Shown here: one piece after another, positions 1 through 10,848 of the stretch
How the letters are laid out: each line of letters opens with the position of its first letter
Position numbering within the stretch: the stretch's first letter is position 1
Source: Paracoccus nototheniae
GTDB lineage: Bacteria; Pseudomonadota; Alphaproteobacteria; Rhodobacterales; Rhodobacteraceae
Length of the DNA: 33,743 nt
Direction of reading: 5' to 3'
NCBI RefSeq assembly: GCF_004335005.1
Contig: NZ_RQRT01000050.1
Span: forward strand, 1-33,743
The notes under the pieces: model-generated
Database searches by the model: none
The model's input: the letters and a program-made list of their open reading frames with translations, nothing else
What the model was told of the DNA's origin: nothing
Program-made: the position numbers and the translations under genes

Positions 1-1947
1 GTCGCCCCCGCCCCCAAGGCCGCGCCCGCGCCCGGCACGCGGCAGATGCTGGAGGAACAGGGCGCGCAGGCCGTTGCCGACTGGATGGCCGCGCAAAAAC
101 AACTGCTGATCACCGACACCACGATGCGTGACGGCCACCAGTCGCTGCTGGCGACGCGGATGCGGTCGATCGACATGATCCGCGTGGCGCCCAGCTATGC
201 CGCCAACCTGCCGCAGTTGTTCAGCGTCGAATGCTGGGGCGGCGCGACTTTCGACGTGGCGTACCGCTTTTTGCAGGAATGCCCGTGGCAGCGGCTGCGC
301 GACATCCGTGCCAAGATGCCGAACCTGATGACGCAGATGCTGCTGCGCGCCTCGAACGGGGTGGGCTATACGAATTATCCCGACAATGTGGTGCAGTTCT
401 TTGTCAAACAGGCCGCAGAGACCGGGGTGGACGTGTTCCGCGTCTTTGACAGTCTGAACTGGGTCGAGAACATGCGCGTCGCCATGGATGCGGTGATCGA
501 CAGCGGCAAGATCTGCGAAGGCACGGTCTGTTACACCGGCAACATGCTGGACCCTGACCGGTCCAAATACGACCTGCAGTATTATTTGAAGACCGCGCAG
601 GATCTGAAGGCCGCGGGCGCGCATGTGCTGGGGCTGAAGGATATGGCCGGGCTGCTGAAGCCGCCCGCCGCCCGCATCCTGATCAAGGCCCTGAAGGAAG
701 AGGTCGGCCTGCCCATCCATTTCCACACCCATGACACCAGCGGCATGGGCGGCGCGACGATCCTGGCCGCGGCGGACGCGGGCGTCGATGCGGTCGATTG
801 CGCGATGGATGCGCTGTCGGGCAACACCAGCCAGCCGACCTTGGGCAGCGTGGTCGAGGCGCTGGCCCTGACCTCTCGCGACACCGGTCTGGACATCGGC
901 GCGGTCCGGGCGATCAGCAATTACTGGGAACGGGTCCGCGAAAGCTATGCCGCCTTCGAATCGGGCCTGCAATCGCCCGCCTCCGAGGTTTATCTGCACG
1001 AGATGCCCGGCGGGCAGTTCACCAACCTGAAATCGCAGGCGCGGTCGATGGGGCTGGAGGATCGCTGGCACGAGGTGGCGCAGGCCTATGCCGATGTGAA
1101 CCGGATGTTCGGCGATATCGTCAAGGTCACGCCCAGTTCCAAGGTGGTGGGGGACATGGCGCTGATGATGGTGTCGCAGAACCTGACACCGGACGACGTG
1201 ATGAACCCCGACCGCGACATGTCCTTCCCCGACAGCGTCGTGGACATGATGCGCGGCAATCTGGGCCAGCCCCCCGGCGGCTGGCCTCAGGCGATCCAGA
1301 CCAAGGTGCTGAAGGGCGAAACCCCCATCACCGACCGCCCCGGCGCGCATCTGGACCCCGTCGATCTGGAAGAGGTCCGCGCAAAGCTGTCGGCAGAGCT
1401 GGACGGCAAGGCCATTGATGATGAGGATCTGAACGGATATCTGATGTATCCCAAGGTCTTTACCGATTACATGGCCCGCCACCAGACCTATGGCCCGGTC
1501 CGCACTTTGCCCACCCGCACCTTCTTTTACGGGATGGAGCCGGGGGACGAGATCAGCGTCGAGATCGATCCCGGCAAGACGCTGGAGATCCGCCTGCTGA
1601 CCTTGGGCGAGACGGATGAGAAGGGCGAGATGAAGGTCTTTTTCGAACTGAACGGCCAGCCCCGTCAGGTCCGCGTGCCGAACCGCAAGGCCACCGGCGC
1701 ACAGGCCGCCCGCCCCAAGGCGGATGCCGCCAATCCCGGCCATGTCGGCGCGCCGATGCCGGGCGTCGTGGCATCCGTGGGGGTGGCGCAGGGGCAGGCG
1801 GTCAAGCAGGGCGACCTGCTGCTGACGATCGAGGCGATGAAGATGGAAACCGGCCTGCATGCCGACCGCGACGGCACCATCACCGCCCTGCATGTCAGCC
1901 CCGGCCAGCAGATCGACGCCAAGGATCTGCTGGTCGAGATCGGATAG
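1..1947 (+). CDS. pyc: Pyruvate carboxylase, C-terminal part (5' end outside window)
   Basis: The frame is open from base 1, so this is the C-terminal ~648 residues of a protein that is normally about 1,150 residues. Pyruvate carboxylase makes oxaloacetate from pyruvate, bicarbonate and ATP to refill the TCA cycle. The visible part starts with an Ala/Pro linker, then the carboxyltransferase domain: DTTMRDGHQS at nt 115-144 (metal and pyruvate site), GLKDMAG near nt 632 with the lysine that is carbamylated in the family, and HFHTHD at nt 718-735 (metal ligands). The C-terminal biotin carrier domain has EAMKMET at nt 1831-1851; the biotinylated lysine is the codon at 1840-1842. The ATP-grasp biotin carboxylase half must lie upstream of the window. 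The domain order fits a single-chain pyruvate carboxylase rather than an oxaloacetate decarboxylase alpha subunit, though the missing half cannot be checked here. A strong hairpin follows the stop codon. Confidence 0.95.
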   Translation, partial: VAPAPKAAPAPGTRQMLEEQGAQAVADWMAAQKQLLITDTTMRDGHQSLLATRMRSIDMIRVAPSYAANLPQLFSVECWGGATFDVAYRFLQECPWQRLRDIRAKMPNLMTQMLLRASNGVGYTNYPDNVVQFFVKQAAETGVDVFRVFDSLNWVENMRVAMDAVIDSGKICEGTVCYTGNMLDPDRSKYDLQYYLKTAQDLKAAGAHVLGLKDMAGLLKPPAARILIKALKEEVGLPIHFHTHDTSGMGGATILAAADAGVDAVDCAMDALSGNTSQPTLGSVVEALALTSRDTGLDIGAVRAISNYWERVRESYAAFESGLQSPASEVYLHEMPGGQFTNLKSQARSMGLEDRWHEVAQAYADVNRMFGDIVKVTPSSKVVGDMALMMVSQNLTPDDVMNPDRDMSFPDSVVDMMRGNLGQPPGGWPQAIQTKVLKGETPITDRPGAHLDPVDLEEVRAKLSAELDGKAIDDEDLNGYLMYPKVFTDYMARHQTYGPVRTLPTRTFFYGMEPGDEISVEIDPGKTLEIRLLTLGETDEKGEMKVFFELNGQPRQVRVPNRKATGAQAARPKADAANPGHVGAPMPGVVASVGVAQGQAVKQGDLLLTIEAMKMETGLHADRDGTITALHVSPGQQIDAKDLLVEIG

Positions 1948-1952
1948 GAACA

Positions 1953-1986
1953 GGGGCCGGAGCGGCTTTGCGGCCGCTCCGGCCCC
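1953..1986 (+). terminator. Perfect 14-bp GC hairpin after pyc
   Basis: A 14-bp perfect inverted repeat (arms 1953-1966 and 1973-1986, loop TTTGCG) starts 6 nt after the pyc stop. There is no T-run after it, so it is an atypical intrinsic terminator. It may instead act as a 3'-end stabilising hairpin or work together with Rho. Confidence 0.6.
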
Positions 1987-2130
1987 CTGGCGCGACGAAT
2001 CGCCCGGCCGTCCGGGCAGGCCGCGCGGTGACGTCATCCTCTTGCCCGTCGGCTTGCGCTCTGATCCTTCCTGCCGCCCGCATGTCGGGCAATTGCAACA
2101 ATTCGCCGCGCTTTGGGCGCGGAGCGCCCG

Positions 2131-2159
2131 TTGACCCCGGCACGCGCCGGGTCTAAACC
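2131..2159 (+). promoter_or_regulatory. Candidate nuo operon promoter
   Basis: The 276-nt gap between pyc and nuoA is the only sizeable gap before the operon. It holds TTGACC at 2131-2136 and TAAACC at 2154-2159, separated by 17 nt, a plausible housekeeping-sigma -35/-10 pair with a weak -10. The spacer contains a near-perfect GC dyad (GACCCCGGC, ACGC, GCCGGGTC). The start of transcription would fall about 60 nt before the nuoA start. This is a pattern match only; the dyad could also be a minor terminator for upstream transcription. Confidence 0.4.
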
Positions 2160-2223
2160 GCAGACAGCCAACCCGTCGCGAGGTGAGCCGTGATCCCCGC
2201 GACCGACAAGGGGATCATTGCCC

Positions 2224-3113
<890 letters not shown>

Positions 3114-3115
3114 TC

Positions 3116-3736
3116 ATGACGCAGTATCAAGACACCGACGCGATGGACCAGCTGGCCGAGCATATCAAGCTGCGCCGCGCCAGCGAGGTGGTCGGCACCT
3201 CGGTCGCGCATGGCGAGCTGACCGTGACCGCCACGGCCAGCGGCATTCTGGACCTGATCGATTTTCTGCGCAGCGACAGTTCCTGCCGTTTTTCCACGCT
3301 GGTGGACATCACGGCGGTCGATTATCCGTCGCGCGCACAGCGCTTTGACGTGGTCTGGCATTTCCTGTCGATGTATCAGAACCACCGCATCCGCGTGAAG
3401 GTCGCCGTCCGCGAGGATGAGATGCTGCCGACGCTGACCGGCATCCACCCTTGCGCGAACTGGTTCGAACGCGAGATTTTCGACATGTTCGGCATTCTGT
3501 TCACCGGCCATCCCGACATGCGGCGCATCCTGACCGATTACGGGTTCTCGGGGCATCCTTTGCGCAAGGATTTCCCGACCACCGGCTATGTCGAGGTTCG
3601 TTATGACGATGCCGAAAAGCGCGTCGTCTATGAACCCGTCCGGCTGGTGCAGGAATACCGCCAGTTCGATTTTCTGTCCCCGTGGGAGGGTGTGCAATAT
3701 GCCCTGCCCGGCGATGAAAAGGGGGCCGCGAAATGA
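3116..3736 (+). CDS. nuoC: NADH-quinone oxidoreductase subunit C (30 kDa)
   Basis: Connecting-arm subunit (Nqo5) of complex I, 206 residues and with no cofactor of its own; it stabilises the NuoB-NuoD core. The family signature is clear around nt 3465-3575: [20 protein letters not shown], then a segment ending GHPLRKDFP, and later [20 protein letters not shown]. The length matches stand-alone NuoC, and it is not fused to NuoD as in Escherichia coli. ATG 3116 was chosen over GTG 3110 because GAGG at 3107-3110 is then 5 nt upstream. The gene starts 2 nt after nuoB and overlaps nuoD by 4 nt. Confidence 0.96.
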   Translation: MTQYQDTDAMDQLAEHIKLRRASEVVGTSVAHGELTVTATASGILDLIDFLRSDSSCRFSTLVDITAVDYPSRAQRFDVVWHFLSMYQNHRIRVKVAVREDEMLPTLTGIHPCANWFEREIFDMFGILFTGHPDMRRILTDYGFSGHPLRKDFPTTGYVEVRYDDAEKRVVYEPVRLVQEYRQFDFLSPWEGVQYALPGDEKGAAK

Positions 3737-4974
3737 TGGACGGCGATATCCGCACCAACCACTATGACGACGGCAGCGAGGATTTGCTGACCGGCGAGCA
3801 GCGCATCCGCAATTTCAACATCAACTTTGGCCCTCAGCACCCGGCAGCCCATGGCGTGCTGCGTCTGGTGCTGGAGCTGGATGGCGAGATCGTCGAACGC
3901 GCCGACCCGCATATCGGATTGCTGCATCGCGGCACCGAAAAGCTGATGGAAAGCCGGACCTATCTGCAGAACCTGCCCTATTTCGACCGGCTGGATTACG
4001 TCTCGCCCATGAATCAGGAACATGCCTGGTGTCTGGCGATCGAGCGTCTGACCGGCACGCCCGTGCCGCGCCGCGCCAGCCTGATCAGGGTGCTGTTCTG
4101 CGAGGTGGGGCGCATTCTGAACCACCTGCTGGGCCTGACCACCGGCGCGCTGGACGTGGGCGCGCTGACGCCCCCCTTGTGGGGGTTCGAGGCGCGCGAG
4201 GATCTGATGATCTTTTACGAACGCGCCAGCGGCGCGCGTCTGCATGCGGCCTATTTCCGGCCCGGTGGCGTGCACCAGGATCTGACCCCCGATCTGCTGG
4301 ACGATATGGAGGAATGGTGCGGCCGTTTCCCCAAGGTGCTGGACGATCTGGACACGCTGCTGACCGAAAACCGGATCTTCAAGCAGCGGCTGGTCGATAT
4401 CGGCGTGGTCACCGAACAGCAGGCGCTGGATTGGGGCTTTTCGGGCGTGATGGTACGCGGATCGGGCATGGCCTGGGATCTGCGGCGCAGCCAGCCCTAT
4501 GAATGCTATGACGAATTCGACTTCAAGATCCCGGTCGGCACGAATGGCGACTGCTATGACCGCTTCCTGTGCCGGATGCAGGAAATGCGCGAATCGACCA
4601 GCATCATGCTGCAGGCGATCGCCAAGCTGCGAGCCGAAGGGCCGGGCGAGGTGATGGCCCGGGGCAAGATGACGCCGCCCAAGCGCGCCGACATGAAACG
4701 CGACATGGAAAGCCTGATCCATCACTTCAAGCTGTATACCGAGGGCTTCCGCGTTCCGGCGGGCGAGGTCTATGCCGCGGTCGAGGCGCCCAAGGGCGAA
4801 TTCGGCGTCTATCTGGTCAGCGACGGCACCAACAAACCCTATCGCGCGAAACTGCGCGCGCCGGGCTTTCTGCATCTTCAGGCGATGGACTGGATGGCCC
4901 GGGGCCATCTGCTGGCCGATGTGCCCGCGCTGATCGCCACCCAGGATATCGTTTTCGGAGAGGTCGACCGCTGA
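3733..4974 (+). CDS. nuoD: NADH-quinone oxidoreductase subunit D (49 kDa)
   Basis: Connecting-arm subunit (Nqo4), 413 residues, related to the large subunit of NiFe hydrogenases but without the metal site. It forms the quinone-binding pocket with NuoB. Recognisable blocks are [17 protein letters not shown] (about residues 32-48, including the quinone-headgroup histidine region), [37 protein letters not shown], and the C-terminal APGFLHLQ and IVFGEVDR. The start overlaps the nuoC stop. ATG 3733 has AAAAGGGGG (3717-3725) 7 nt upstream; ATG 3736 is the alternative and gives the MDGD N-terminus I recall for P. denitrificans. The C-terminal codon overlaps the nuoE start by one base. Confidence 0.96.
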   Translation: MMDGDIRTNHYDDGSEDLLTGEQRIRNFNINFGPQHPAAHGVLRLVLELDGEIVERADPHIGLLHRGTEKLMESRTYLQNLPYFDRLDYVSPMNQEHAWCLAIERLTGTPVPRRASLIRVLFCEVGRILNHLLGLTTGALDVGALTPPLWGFEAREDLMIFYERASGARLHAAYFRPGGVHQDLTPDLLDDMEEWCGRFPKVLDDLDTLLTENRIFKQRLVDIGVVTEQQALDWGFSGVMVRGSGMAWDLRRSQPYECYDEFDFKIPVGTNGDCYDRFLCRMQEMRESTSIMLQAIAKLRAEGPGEVMARGKMTPPKRADMKRDMESLIHHFKLYTEGFRVPAGEVYAAVEAPKGEFGVYLVSDGTNKPYRAKLRAPGFLHLQAMDWMARGHLLADVPALIATQDIVFGEVDR

Positions 4975-5885
4975 TGCTGCGCCGCCTGCACCCCGTCCAG
5001 CCGGACAGCTTTGAATTCACGCCTGCGAACCTTGAATGGGCGCAGGCGCAGATCACCAAATACCCCGAGGGTCGCCAGCAATCGGCGATCATCCCGATCC
5101 TGTGGCGCGCGCAGGAACAGGAAGGCTGGCTGTCCCGTCCGGCCATCGAATATTGCGCCAGCCTGCTGGGCATCGCCTATATCCGGGCCTTGGAGGTCGC
5201 GACCTTCTATTTCATGTTCCAGCTGCAACCGGTCGGGACTGTCGCCAATATCCAGATCTGCGGCACCACGACCTGCATGATCTGCGGGGCCGAGGATCTG
5301 GTGGCGGTCTGCAAACGCAAGATCGCGCCCACCCCGCATACCCTGTCGGCGGATGGCAAGTTCAGCTGGGAAGAGGTCGAATGTCTGGGTGCCTGCGCCA
5401 ATGCGCCGATGGCCCAGATCGGCAAGGATTATTACGAGGATCTGTCTGCCAACAGCCTTGAGGCGTTGATCGACCGCATGTCGGCGGGCGAGGTTCCGGT
5501 GCCGGGTCCGCAGACCGGGCGCTTTGCCTCCGAGCCCGCCTCGGGGCTGACCAGCCTGCTGGCGGCCAAGGGCGGCGAGGCGGCGAATGCCAGCGTCGCG
5601 CTGGCCTCGGATCTGGGGGAAACCCTGAAGCGGATCGACGGGACCGAGGTGCCGATCCTGACCAAATGGCGCCGCAACCCGCTGGCGGCCAGCGATGATC
5701 AGACCGGCATCGACACCGCCCCCGAGGTCGAGCCGCGCCCCTCGGACGGCGCCCCTGCCGATGCGACGGGCGTGACCGAACAAGAGGCGCAGGCCAGTTC
5801 TGCCGGGCGCCCGGTGTCAAAGCGCGAACCTGCCAATGTGCGGGCGGATGAGACGGATGCCGTGACGGGCAAAGATCAGGACTGA
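4974..5885 (+). CDS. nuoE: NADH-quinone oxidoreductase subunit E with long C-terminal tail
   Basis: NADH-module subunit (Nqo2, 24 kDa family) with a thioredoxin-like fold holding the [2Fe-2S] cluster N1a. The ligands C96, C101, C137 and C141 are intact (ICGTTTC and ECLGAC). The protein is 303 residues. The first ~220 align by eye with P. denitrificans Nqo2 (239 residues as I recall), down to IDGTEVPI. After that comes about 70 residues rich in Ala, Pro, Asp and Glu with no recognisable fold, probably disordered. In many Rhodobacteraceae the tail of NuoE carries an H3TH-like domain; here a similar domain sits in the separate next gene. ATG 4974 overlaps the nuoD stop (TGATG). Confidence 0.95.
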   Translation: MLRRLHPVQPDSFEFTPANLEWAQAQITKYPEGRQQSAIIPILWRAQEQEGWLSRPAIEYCASLLGIAYIRALEVATFYFMFQLQPVGTVANIQICGTTTCMICGAEDLVAVCKRKIAPTPHTLSADGKFSWEEVECLGACANAPMAQIGKDYYEDLSANSLEALIDRMSAGEVPVPGPQTGRFASEPASGLTSLLAAKGGEAANASVALASDLGETLKRIDGTEVPILTKWRRNPLAASDDQTGIDTAPEVEPRPSDGAPADATGVTEQEAQASSAGRPVSKREPANVRADETDAVTGKDQD

Positions 5886-5924
5886 CCCGGGCAGGGTCGA
5901 CGGTGCAGAAAAAGGATGGCCGCG

Positions 5925-6788
5925 ATGCAAGGTGCAAGCAAACTGACCGCAGCAGGCGCCGCAGTGCTGGTGTTTCTGGGCCTGACCCTGTCCGGCATTG
6001 CCGGGTGGCTGGTGGCGCTGGTCGTGGCAGCGTTAGTGGGTGGTCTGCTGATGGGCTTTCTGCGCGGCAAGGCGGCGCCCGCCACCATCCGCAACGAGCC
6101 CGAGCTGCGCCGGGTCGAACCCGTGGCCACGCCGGTCGTGCGGCACGAGACCGCTGCGGCGCCGGTCCCGGCGCCTGTGATGGATCAGTCCCCGGCCATT
6201 GATCAGGCCCCCGTCGACGATCAGGCCCCGACCATTGATCATGGCCGGCACGATGACAGCGATGCGGCCTCGCGCCCGCCGCTGTTCTCAGCCCCCGGCT
6301 TTGGCGATGCCGCGCCCGAGGTCGCCCGTTTTTCGGCAGCCGAGCGTCGGATCGCGCCCTCGGGCGATGCCGTTCCGGCCCCCGTGCAGCGTGACATCCC
6401 CGAGGCCGCGCGCAGCATCTATGGCGATGCGGTGCCGGATGCGGTCGCTAACCCGGACCCGGTGGCAGAAGCCATGGCAGACGACGTCACGCCCCAGCAG
6501 CCCGACGATGTCCAGCCGGTGCAGCCTGCCGCGACCGTCCGGACGGCGGCCAACCAGACTGGCGCACCGGACAAGCTGCGCGCCATGCGGGGGCTTGGCC
6601 TGCCGATCGAGAAATCGCTGCATGCCGCTGGCGTGACGCAGTATGAACAGATCGCGGCCTGGGACGATGCCGAGATCGACCGCGTCGCAGCCCAGATCGG
6701 CTATGCGGCCGGGCGCATCCGGGCCAGCAATTGGGTCGGTCAGGCGCAGGTGCTGGCCGAACGCAAACGCGCAGGCACGGCACGATGA
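5925..6788 (+). CDS. Membrane-anchored protein with C-terminal H3TH-like domain (nuo operon accessory)
   Basis: A 287-residue protein between nuoE and nuoF, at the position of the first unidentified frame of the P. denitrificans nqo cluster. Residues ~5-48 are hydrophobic (one or two membrane helices with Gly-rich turns). Then come ~150 residues rich in Ala, Pro and Asp with repeated DQAP-type units, probably disordered. The last ~65 residues (LRAMRGLGLPIEKSLHAAGV, then YEQIAAW, GRIRASNWVGQA) resemble the small helix-hairpin-helix domain of COG3743, predicted from FEN1-like H3TH folds and also seen at the C-termini of some alphaproteobacterial NuoE and ribosomal L21 proteins. The GlyLeuGly turn replaces the usual GlyIleGlyPro. 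Start: ATG 5925 has AAAGGA at 5911-5916, 8 nt upstream; ATG 5916 is too close. It overlaps the next gene by 4 nt. The function is unknown; the domain assignment is by eye. Confidence 0.85.
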   Translation: MQGASKLTAAGAAVLVFLGLTLSGIAGWLVALVVAALVGGLLMGFLRGKAAPATIRNEPELRRVEPVATPVVRHETAAAPVPAPVMDQSPAIDQAPVDDQAPTIDHGRHDDSDAASRPPLFSAPGFGDAAPEVARFSAAERRIAPSGDAVPAPVQRDIPEAARSIYGDAVPDAVANPDPVAEAMADDVTPQQPDDVQPVQPAATVRTAANQTGAPDKLRAMRGLGLPIEKSLHAAGVTQYEQIAAWDDAEIDRVAAQIGYAAGRIRASNWVGQAQVLAERKRAGTAR

Positions 6789-6994
6789 CGGCGCCCGATC
6801 GCGATGCAAGACAGATGCGGCTGGTGGCGATCGTGATCGCCGTCGCCATGCTGGGCTGGCTTGCGATACAGGCGATCGGACGGGAATATGACTGGGCGGC
6901 GCAGTGGGCCTTTCTGGCCGACCTTGCCGCCATCGGTGCTTTTGTCTGGTCGCTGATCGTGACCTGGCGTATCTGGCGGCGCAGGAATGCGTGA
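6785..6994 (+). CDS. Small two-helix membrane protein (DUF5337-like)
   Basis: A 69-residue protein starting in an ATGA overlap with the previous gene. It has a short charged N-terminus (TAPDRDARQM), a hydrophobic helix at about residues 12-28, a loop with GREYDWAAQ, a second helix at about 36-60, and a basic end (RIWRRRNA). This suggests two membrane spans with both ends in the cytoplasm. It sits where P. denitrificans has its second unidentified frame of the nqo cluster, and resembles what is catalogued as DUF5337 in Rhodobacteraceae, from memory. It could be an accessory or assembly factor of the membrane arm, but nothing in the sequence shows that. nuoF begins 24 nt later. Confidence 0.85.
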   Translation: MTAPDRDARQMRLVAIVIAVAMLGWLAIQAIGREYDWAAQWAFLADLAAIGAFVWSLIVTWRIWRRRNA

Positions 6995-7015
6995 CGCCGG
7001 GAATAAGGGATTTGA

Positions 7016-8314
<1,299 letters not shown>

Positions 8315-8331
8315 TCGCAGGCGCGGCATAT

Positions 8332-8370
8332 CACGGGGCCCGCACGGGCTCGTGTCGGGCAAAGCGCCCG
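8332..8370 (+). other. Tandem GC hairpins between nuoF and the next gene
   Basis: Two hairpins lie back to back in the nuoF intergenic gap. The first is CACG-GCCCG / CGGGC-CGTG (8332-8354) around a CA loop with small bulges. The second is CGGGC / GCCCG (8356-8370) with loop AAAGC. No T-run follows. They could be an RNA processing or stability element, or a partial terminator that tunes expression within the operon. The function is inference. Confidence 0.4.
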
Positions 8371-8415
8371 GCGCATGGTTATGTGGAAACACATCACCAT
8401 GCAAAGGATCGTGCC

Positions 8416-8811
8416 ATGTTTCGCCCCCTGATCGTCGCTGCCCTGCTGGCTGCCACCCCTGCTGCCGCGCTGGAACCTCTGTCATCCGAGGCTTACGTCA
8501 ACGACCGCCTTGTGCAGGCCCGCGTGGCCGATCTTGTTCGTCGCGCCTGTCCGACCATCGACGCGCGGCTGGTCCGCGCCTTTAACGAGGCGCGGGCGCT
8601 GAAACGCTATGCCCGCGACAAGGGCTATTCCGAGGCGCAGATCGACGCGTTTCTGGACAGCCGTCCCGACCGGCAACGGATTTATGCACAGGCCGACCGC
8701 TATATGGTCGAACGCGGCGTCGTGAACGGCGATCCGCAGACATTCTGCCGCCTCGGGCGGGACGAAATCGCACGGAAGACGGTCGCGGGATCGTTGCTGA
8801 GTGCCAGGTAA
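8416..8811 (+). CDS. Exported small protein, DUF5333-like (nuo operon accessory)
   Basis: A 131-residue protein between nuoF and nuoG, at the position of the third unidentified frame of the P. denitrificans cluster. The N-terminus is a clear signal peptide ([18 protein letters not shown], cleavage about residue 18). The mature part is mostly helical and carries exactly two cysteines (C45 in RRACPTID, C111 in TFCRLGRD) that could form a disulfide in the periplasm. It resembles the Rhodobacteraceae family DUF5333, from memory. No catalytic motif is visible. Start: ATG 8416 has AAGGA at 8404-8408, 7 nt upstream. nuoG starts 10 nt after the stop with its own good ribosome site. A link to complex I biogenesis is suggested only by position. 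Confidence 0.88.
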   Translation: MFRPLIVAALLAATPAAALEPLSSEAYVNDRLVQARVADLVRRACPTIDARLVRAFNEARALKRYARDKGYSEAQIDAFLDSRPDRQRIYAQADRYMVERGVVNGDPQTFCRLGRDEIARKTVAGSLLSAR

Positions 8812-8821
8812 GGAACACATC

Positions 8822-10843
8822 ATGGCCGAACTGCGGACAATCAAGATCGACGGGACCGAGATCGCGGTCGATCCCAACCTGACGCTGATCCAGGCCTGCG
8901 AACAGGCCGGGATCGAGATTCCGCGTTTCTGCTATCACGAGCGGCTGTCCATCGCGGGCAATTGCCGGATGTGTCTGGTCGAAGTCGTGGGCGGCCCCCC
9001 CAAGCCCGCCGCAAGCTGCGCGATGCAGGTCAAGGATCTGCGGCCCGGCCCCGAAGGTGCGCCGTCGGAAATCCGCACCAACAGCCCGATGGTCAAGAAG
9101 GCCCGCGAGGGCGTGATGGAATTCCTGCTGATCAACCATCCGCTGGATTGCCCGATCTGCGATCAGGGCGGCGAATGCGACCTGCAGGATCAGGCGATGG
9201 CCTATGGCGTCGATTTCAGCCGCTATCGCGAACCCAAGCGCGCGTCCGAGGAACTGAATCTGGGTCCGCTGGTCGAAACCCACATGACCCGCTGCATCAG
9301 CTGCACCCGTTGCGTGCGCTTCACCAGCGAGGTCGCGGGCATCAGCCAGATGGGCCAGACCGGACGCGGCGAGGACAGCGAGATCACCAGCTATCTGAAC
9401 CAGACACTGGCCTCGAACCTGCAGGGCAATATCATCGATCTCTGCCCGGTTGGCGCGCTGGTCAGCAAACCCTATGCCTTTACCGCCCGCCCGTGGGAGC
9501 TGTCCAAGACCGAGACGATCGACGTGATGGACGCCCTTGGTAGTGCGATCCGCGTGGACACCAAGGGGCGCGAAGTGATGCGCATCCTGCCGCGCAACCA
9601 TGATGGCGTGAACGAGGAATGGATCAGCGACAAGACCCGCTTTGTCTGGGACGGGTTGCGCCGCCAGCGGCTGGACCAGCCCTATCTGCGTGAAAACGGA
9701 CGCCTGCGCCCGGCCACATGGCCCGAGGCGCTGGCCGCCGCCGCCACCGCGATGCAGGGCAAGAAACTGGCCGGTCTGGTCGGCGATCTGGCCCCTGTCG
9801 AAGCCGCCTTCAGCCTCAAGACCCTGATCGAGGGTCTGGGCGGTTCGGTCGAATGCCGCACCGATGGCGCCAAACTGCCCGAGGGCAACCGCGCGGCCTA
9901 TGTCGGTACCGCGACCATTGCCGATATCGACACCGCCGAGATGATCCAGCTGATCGGCACCAATCCCCGCGACGAGGCACCGGTCCTGAACGCCCGCCTG
10001 CGCCGTGCTTGGACGCGCGGGGCGCAGATCGCGCTGGTCGGCGAGGCGGTCGATCTGACCTATGATTACCACCATGTCGGCACGGACCGGGCGGCGCTGG
10101 AAAGCCTGTCTTCGCGCCAGATCAGCGACGAGACGCGCGAGACACCCTCGCTGGTGATCGTGGGGCAGGGGGCGCTGCGCGAGGCCGATGGCGCCGCTGT
10201 TCTGGCCCATGCGATCAAGCTGGCGGAAAACAGCAACTCCAAGCTGCTGATCCTGCACACCGCCGCCGGGCGCGTGGGCGCCATGGATGTGGGTGCGGTG
10301 ACGCAAGGCGGCATGACGGCGGCGCTGGACGGCGCGCAGGTCATCTTCAATCTGGGCGCCGACGAGGTCGAGATCGCGGCAGGCCCGACGGTCATCTATC
10401 AGGGCAGCCATGGCGACCGGGGCGCGCATCGTGCCGACATCATCCTGCCCGCCGCCTGTTATACCGAGGAGCAGGGCCTGTTCGTGAACACCGAGGGCCG
10501 GCCGCAGCTTGCGCTGCGCGCCAATTTCGCGCCGGGCGAGGCCAAGGAAAACTGGGCCATCCTGCGCGCCTTGTCCGGCGAGCTGGGCCGGACCCTGCCG
10601 TGGGACAGTCTGGCGCAACTGCGTCGCAAGATGGTCGAGGCTGTGCCGCATCTGGCCCGCATCGACCAGATCTCCGAAAATCAGGGGGCGGCGCTGCCCT
10701 TGGCCGATCTGGGGCGGGCCAGCTTTGTGAACCCGGTCCGCGATTTCTATCTGACCAACCCGATCGCACGGTCCTCGCCCTTGATGGGCGAGCTGTCGCG
10801 GATGGCAGCGGGGCGCCATGCGCCCGCGCTGGCGGCGGAATGA
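8822..10843 (+). CDS. nuoG: NADH-quinone oxidoreductase subunit G (75 kDa)
   Basis: Largest peripheral subunit (Nqo3), 673 residues. It carries the electron wire between NuoF/E and NuoI. All three cluster sets are intact: [2Fe-2S] N1b with C37, C48, C51 and C66; [4Fe-4S] N5 with H106, C110, C113 and C119, the family's one histidine ligand; and [4Fe-4S] N4 with C158, C161, C164 and C208. The rest is the molybdopterin-oxidoreductase-like domain, which has no metal site in complex I. I see no extra CxxC set for cluster N7, as expected for the mitochondrial-like alphaproteobacterial form. ATG 8822 has AAGGA (8810-8814) 7 nt upstream. The end abuts the next gene. Confidence 0.97.
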   Translation: MAELRTIKIDGTEIAVDPNLTLIQACEQAGIEIPRFCYHERLSIAGNCRMCLVEVVGGPPKPAASCAMQVKDLRPGPEGAPSEIRTNSPMVKKAREGVMEFLLINHPLDCPICDQGGECDLQDQAMAYGVDFSRYREPKRASEELNLGPLVETHMTRCISCTRCVRFTSEVAGISQMGQTGRGEDSEITSYLNQTLASNLQGNIIDLCPVGALVSKPYAFTARPWELSKTETIDVMDALGSAIRVDTKGREVMRILPRNHDGVNEEWISDKTRFVWDGLRRQRLDQPYLRENGRLRPATWPEALAAAATAMQGKKLAGLVGDLAPVEAAFSLKTLIEGLGGSVECRTDGAKLPEGNRAAYVGTATIADIDTAEMIQLIGTNPRDEAPVLNARLRRAWTRGAQIALVGEAVDLTYDYHHVGTDRAALESLSSRQISDETRETPSLVIVGQGALREADGAAVLAHAIKLAENSNSKLLILHTAAGRVGAMDVGAVTQGGMTAALDGAQVIFNLGADEVEIAAGPTVIYQGSHGDRGAHRADIILPAACYTEEQGLFVNTEGRPQLALRANFAPGEAKENWAILRALSGELGRTLPWDSLAQLRRKMVEAVPHLARIDQISENQGAALPLADLGRASFVNPVRDFYLTNPIARSSPLMGELSRMAAGRHAPALAAE

Positions 10844-10848
10844 TGGCC

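Noticed and set aside
1987..2130. Search for a tRNA or small RNA in the pyc-nuoA gap
   Set aside because: No cloverleaf or conserved tRNA loop sequence is seen; the region holds only GC dyads and a short AT-richer patch near 2090-2102.
3628..4908. Long open frame on the - strand (426 codons) opposite nuoD
   Set aside because: Antisense shadow of a clear nuoD gene; long reverse frames are common in GC-rich DNA and its composition (His, Gln, Arg-rich) is typical of such shadows.
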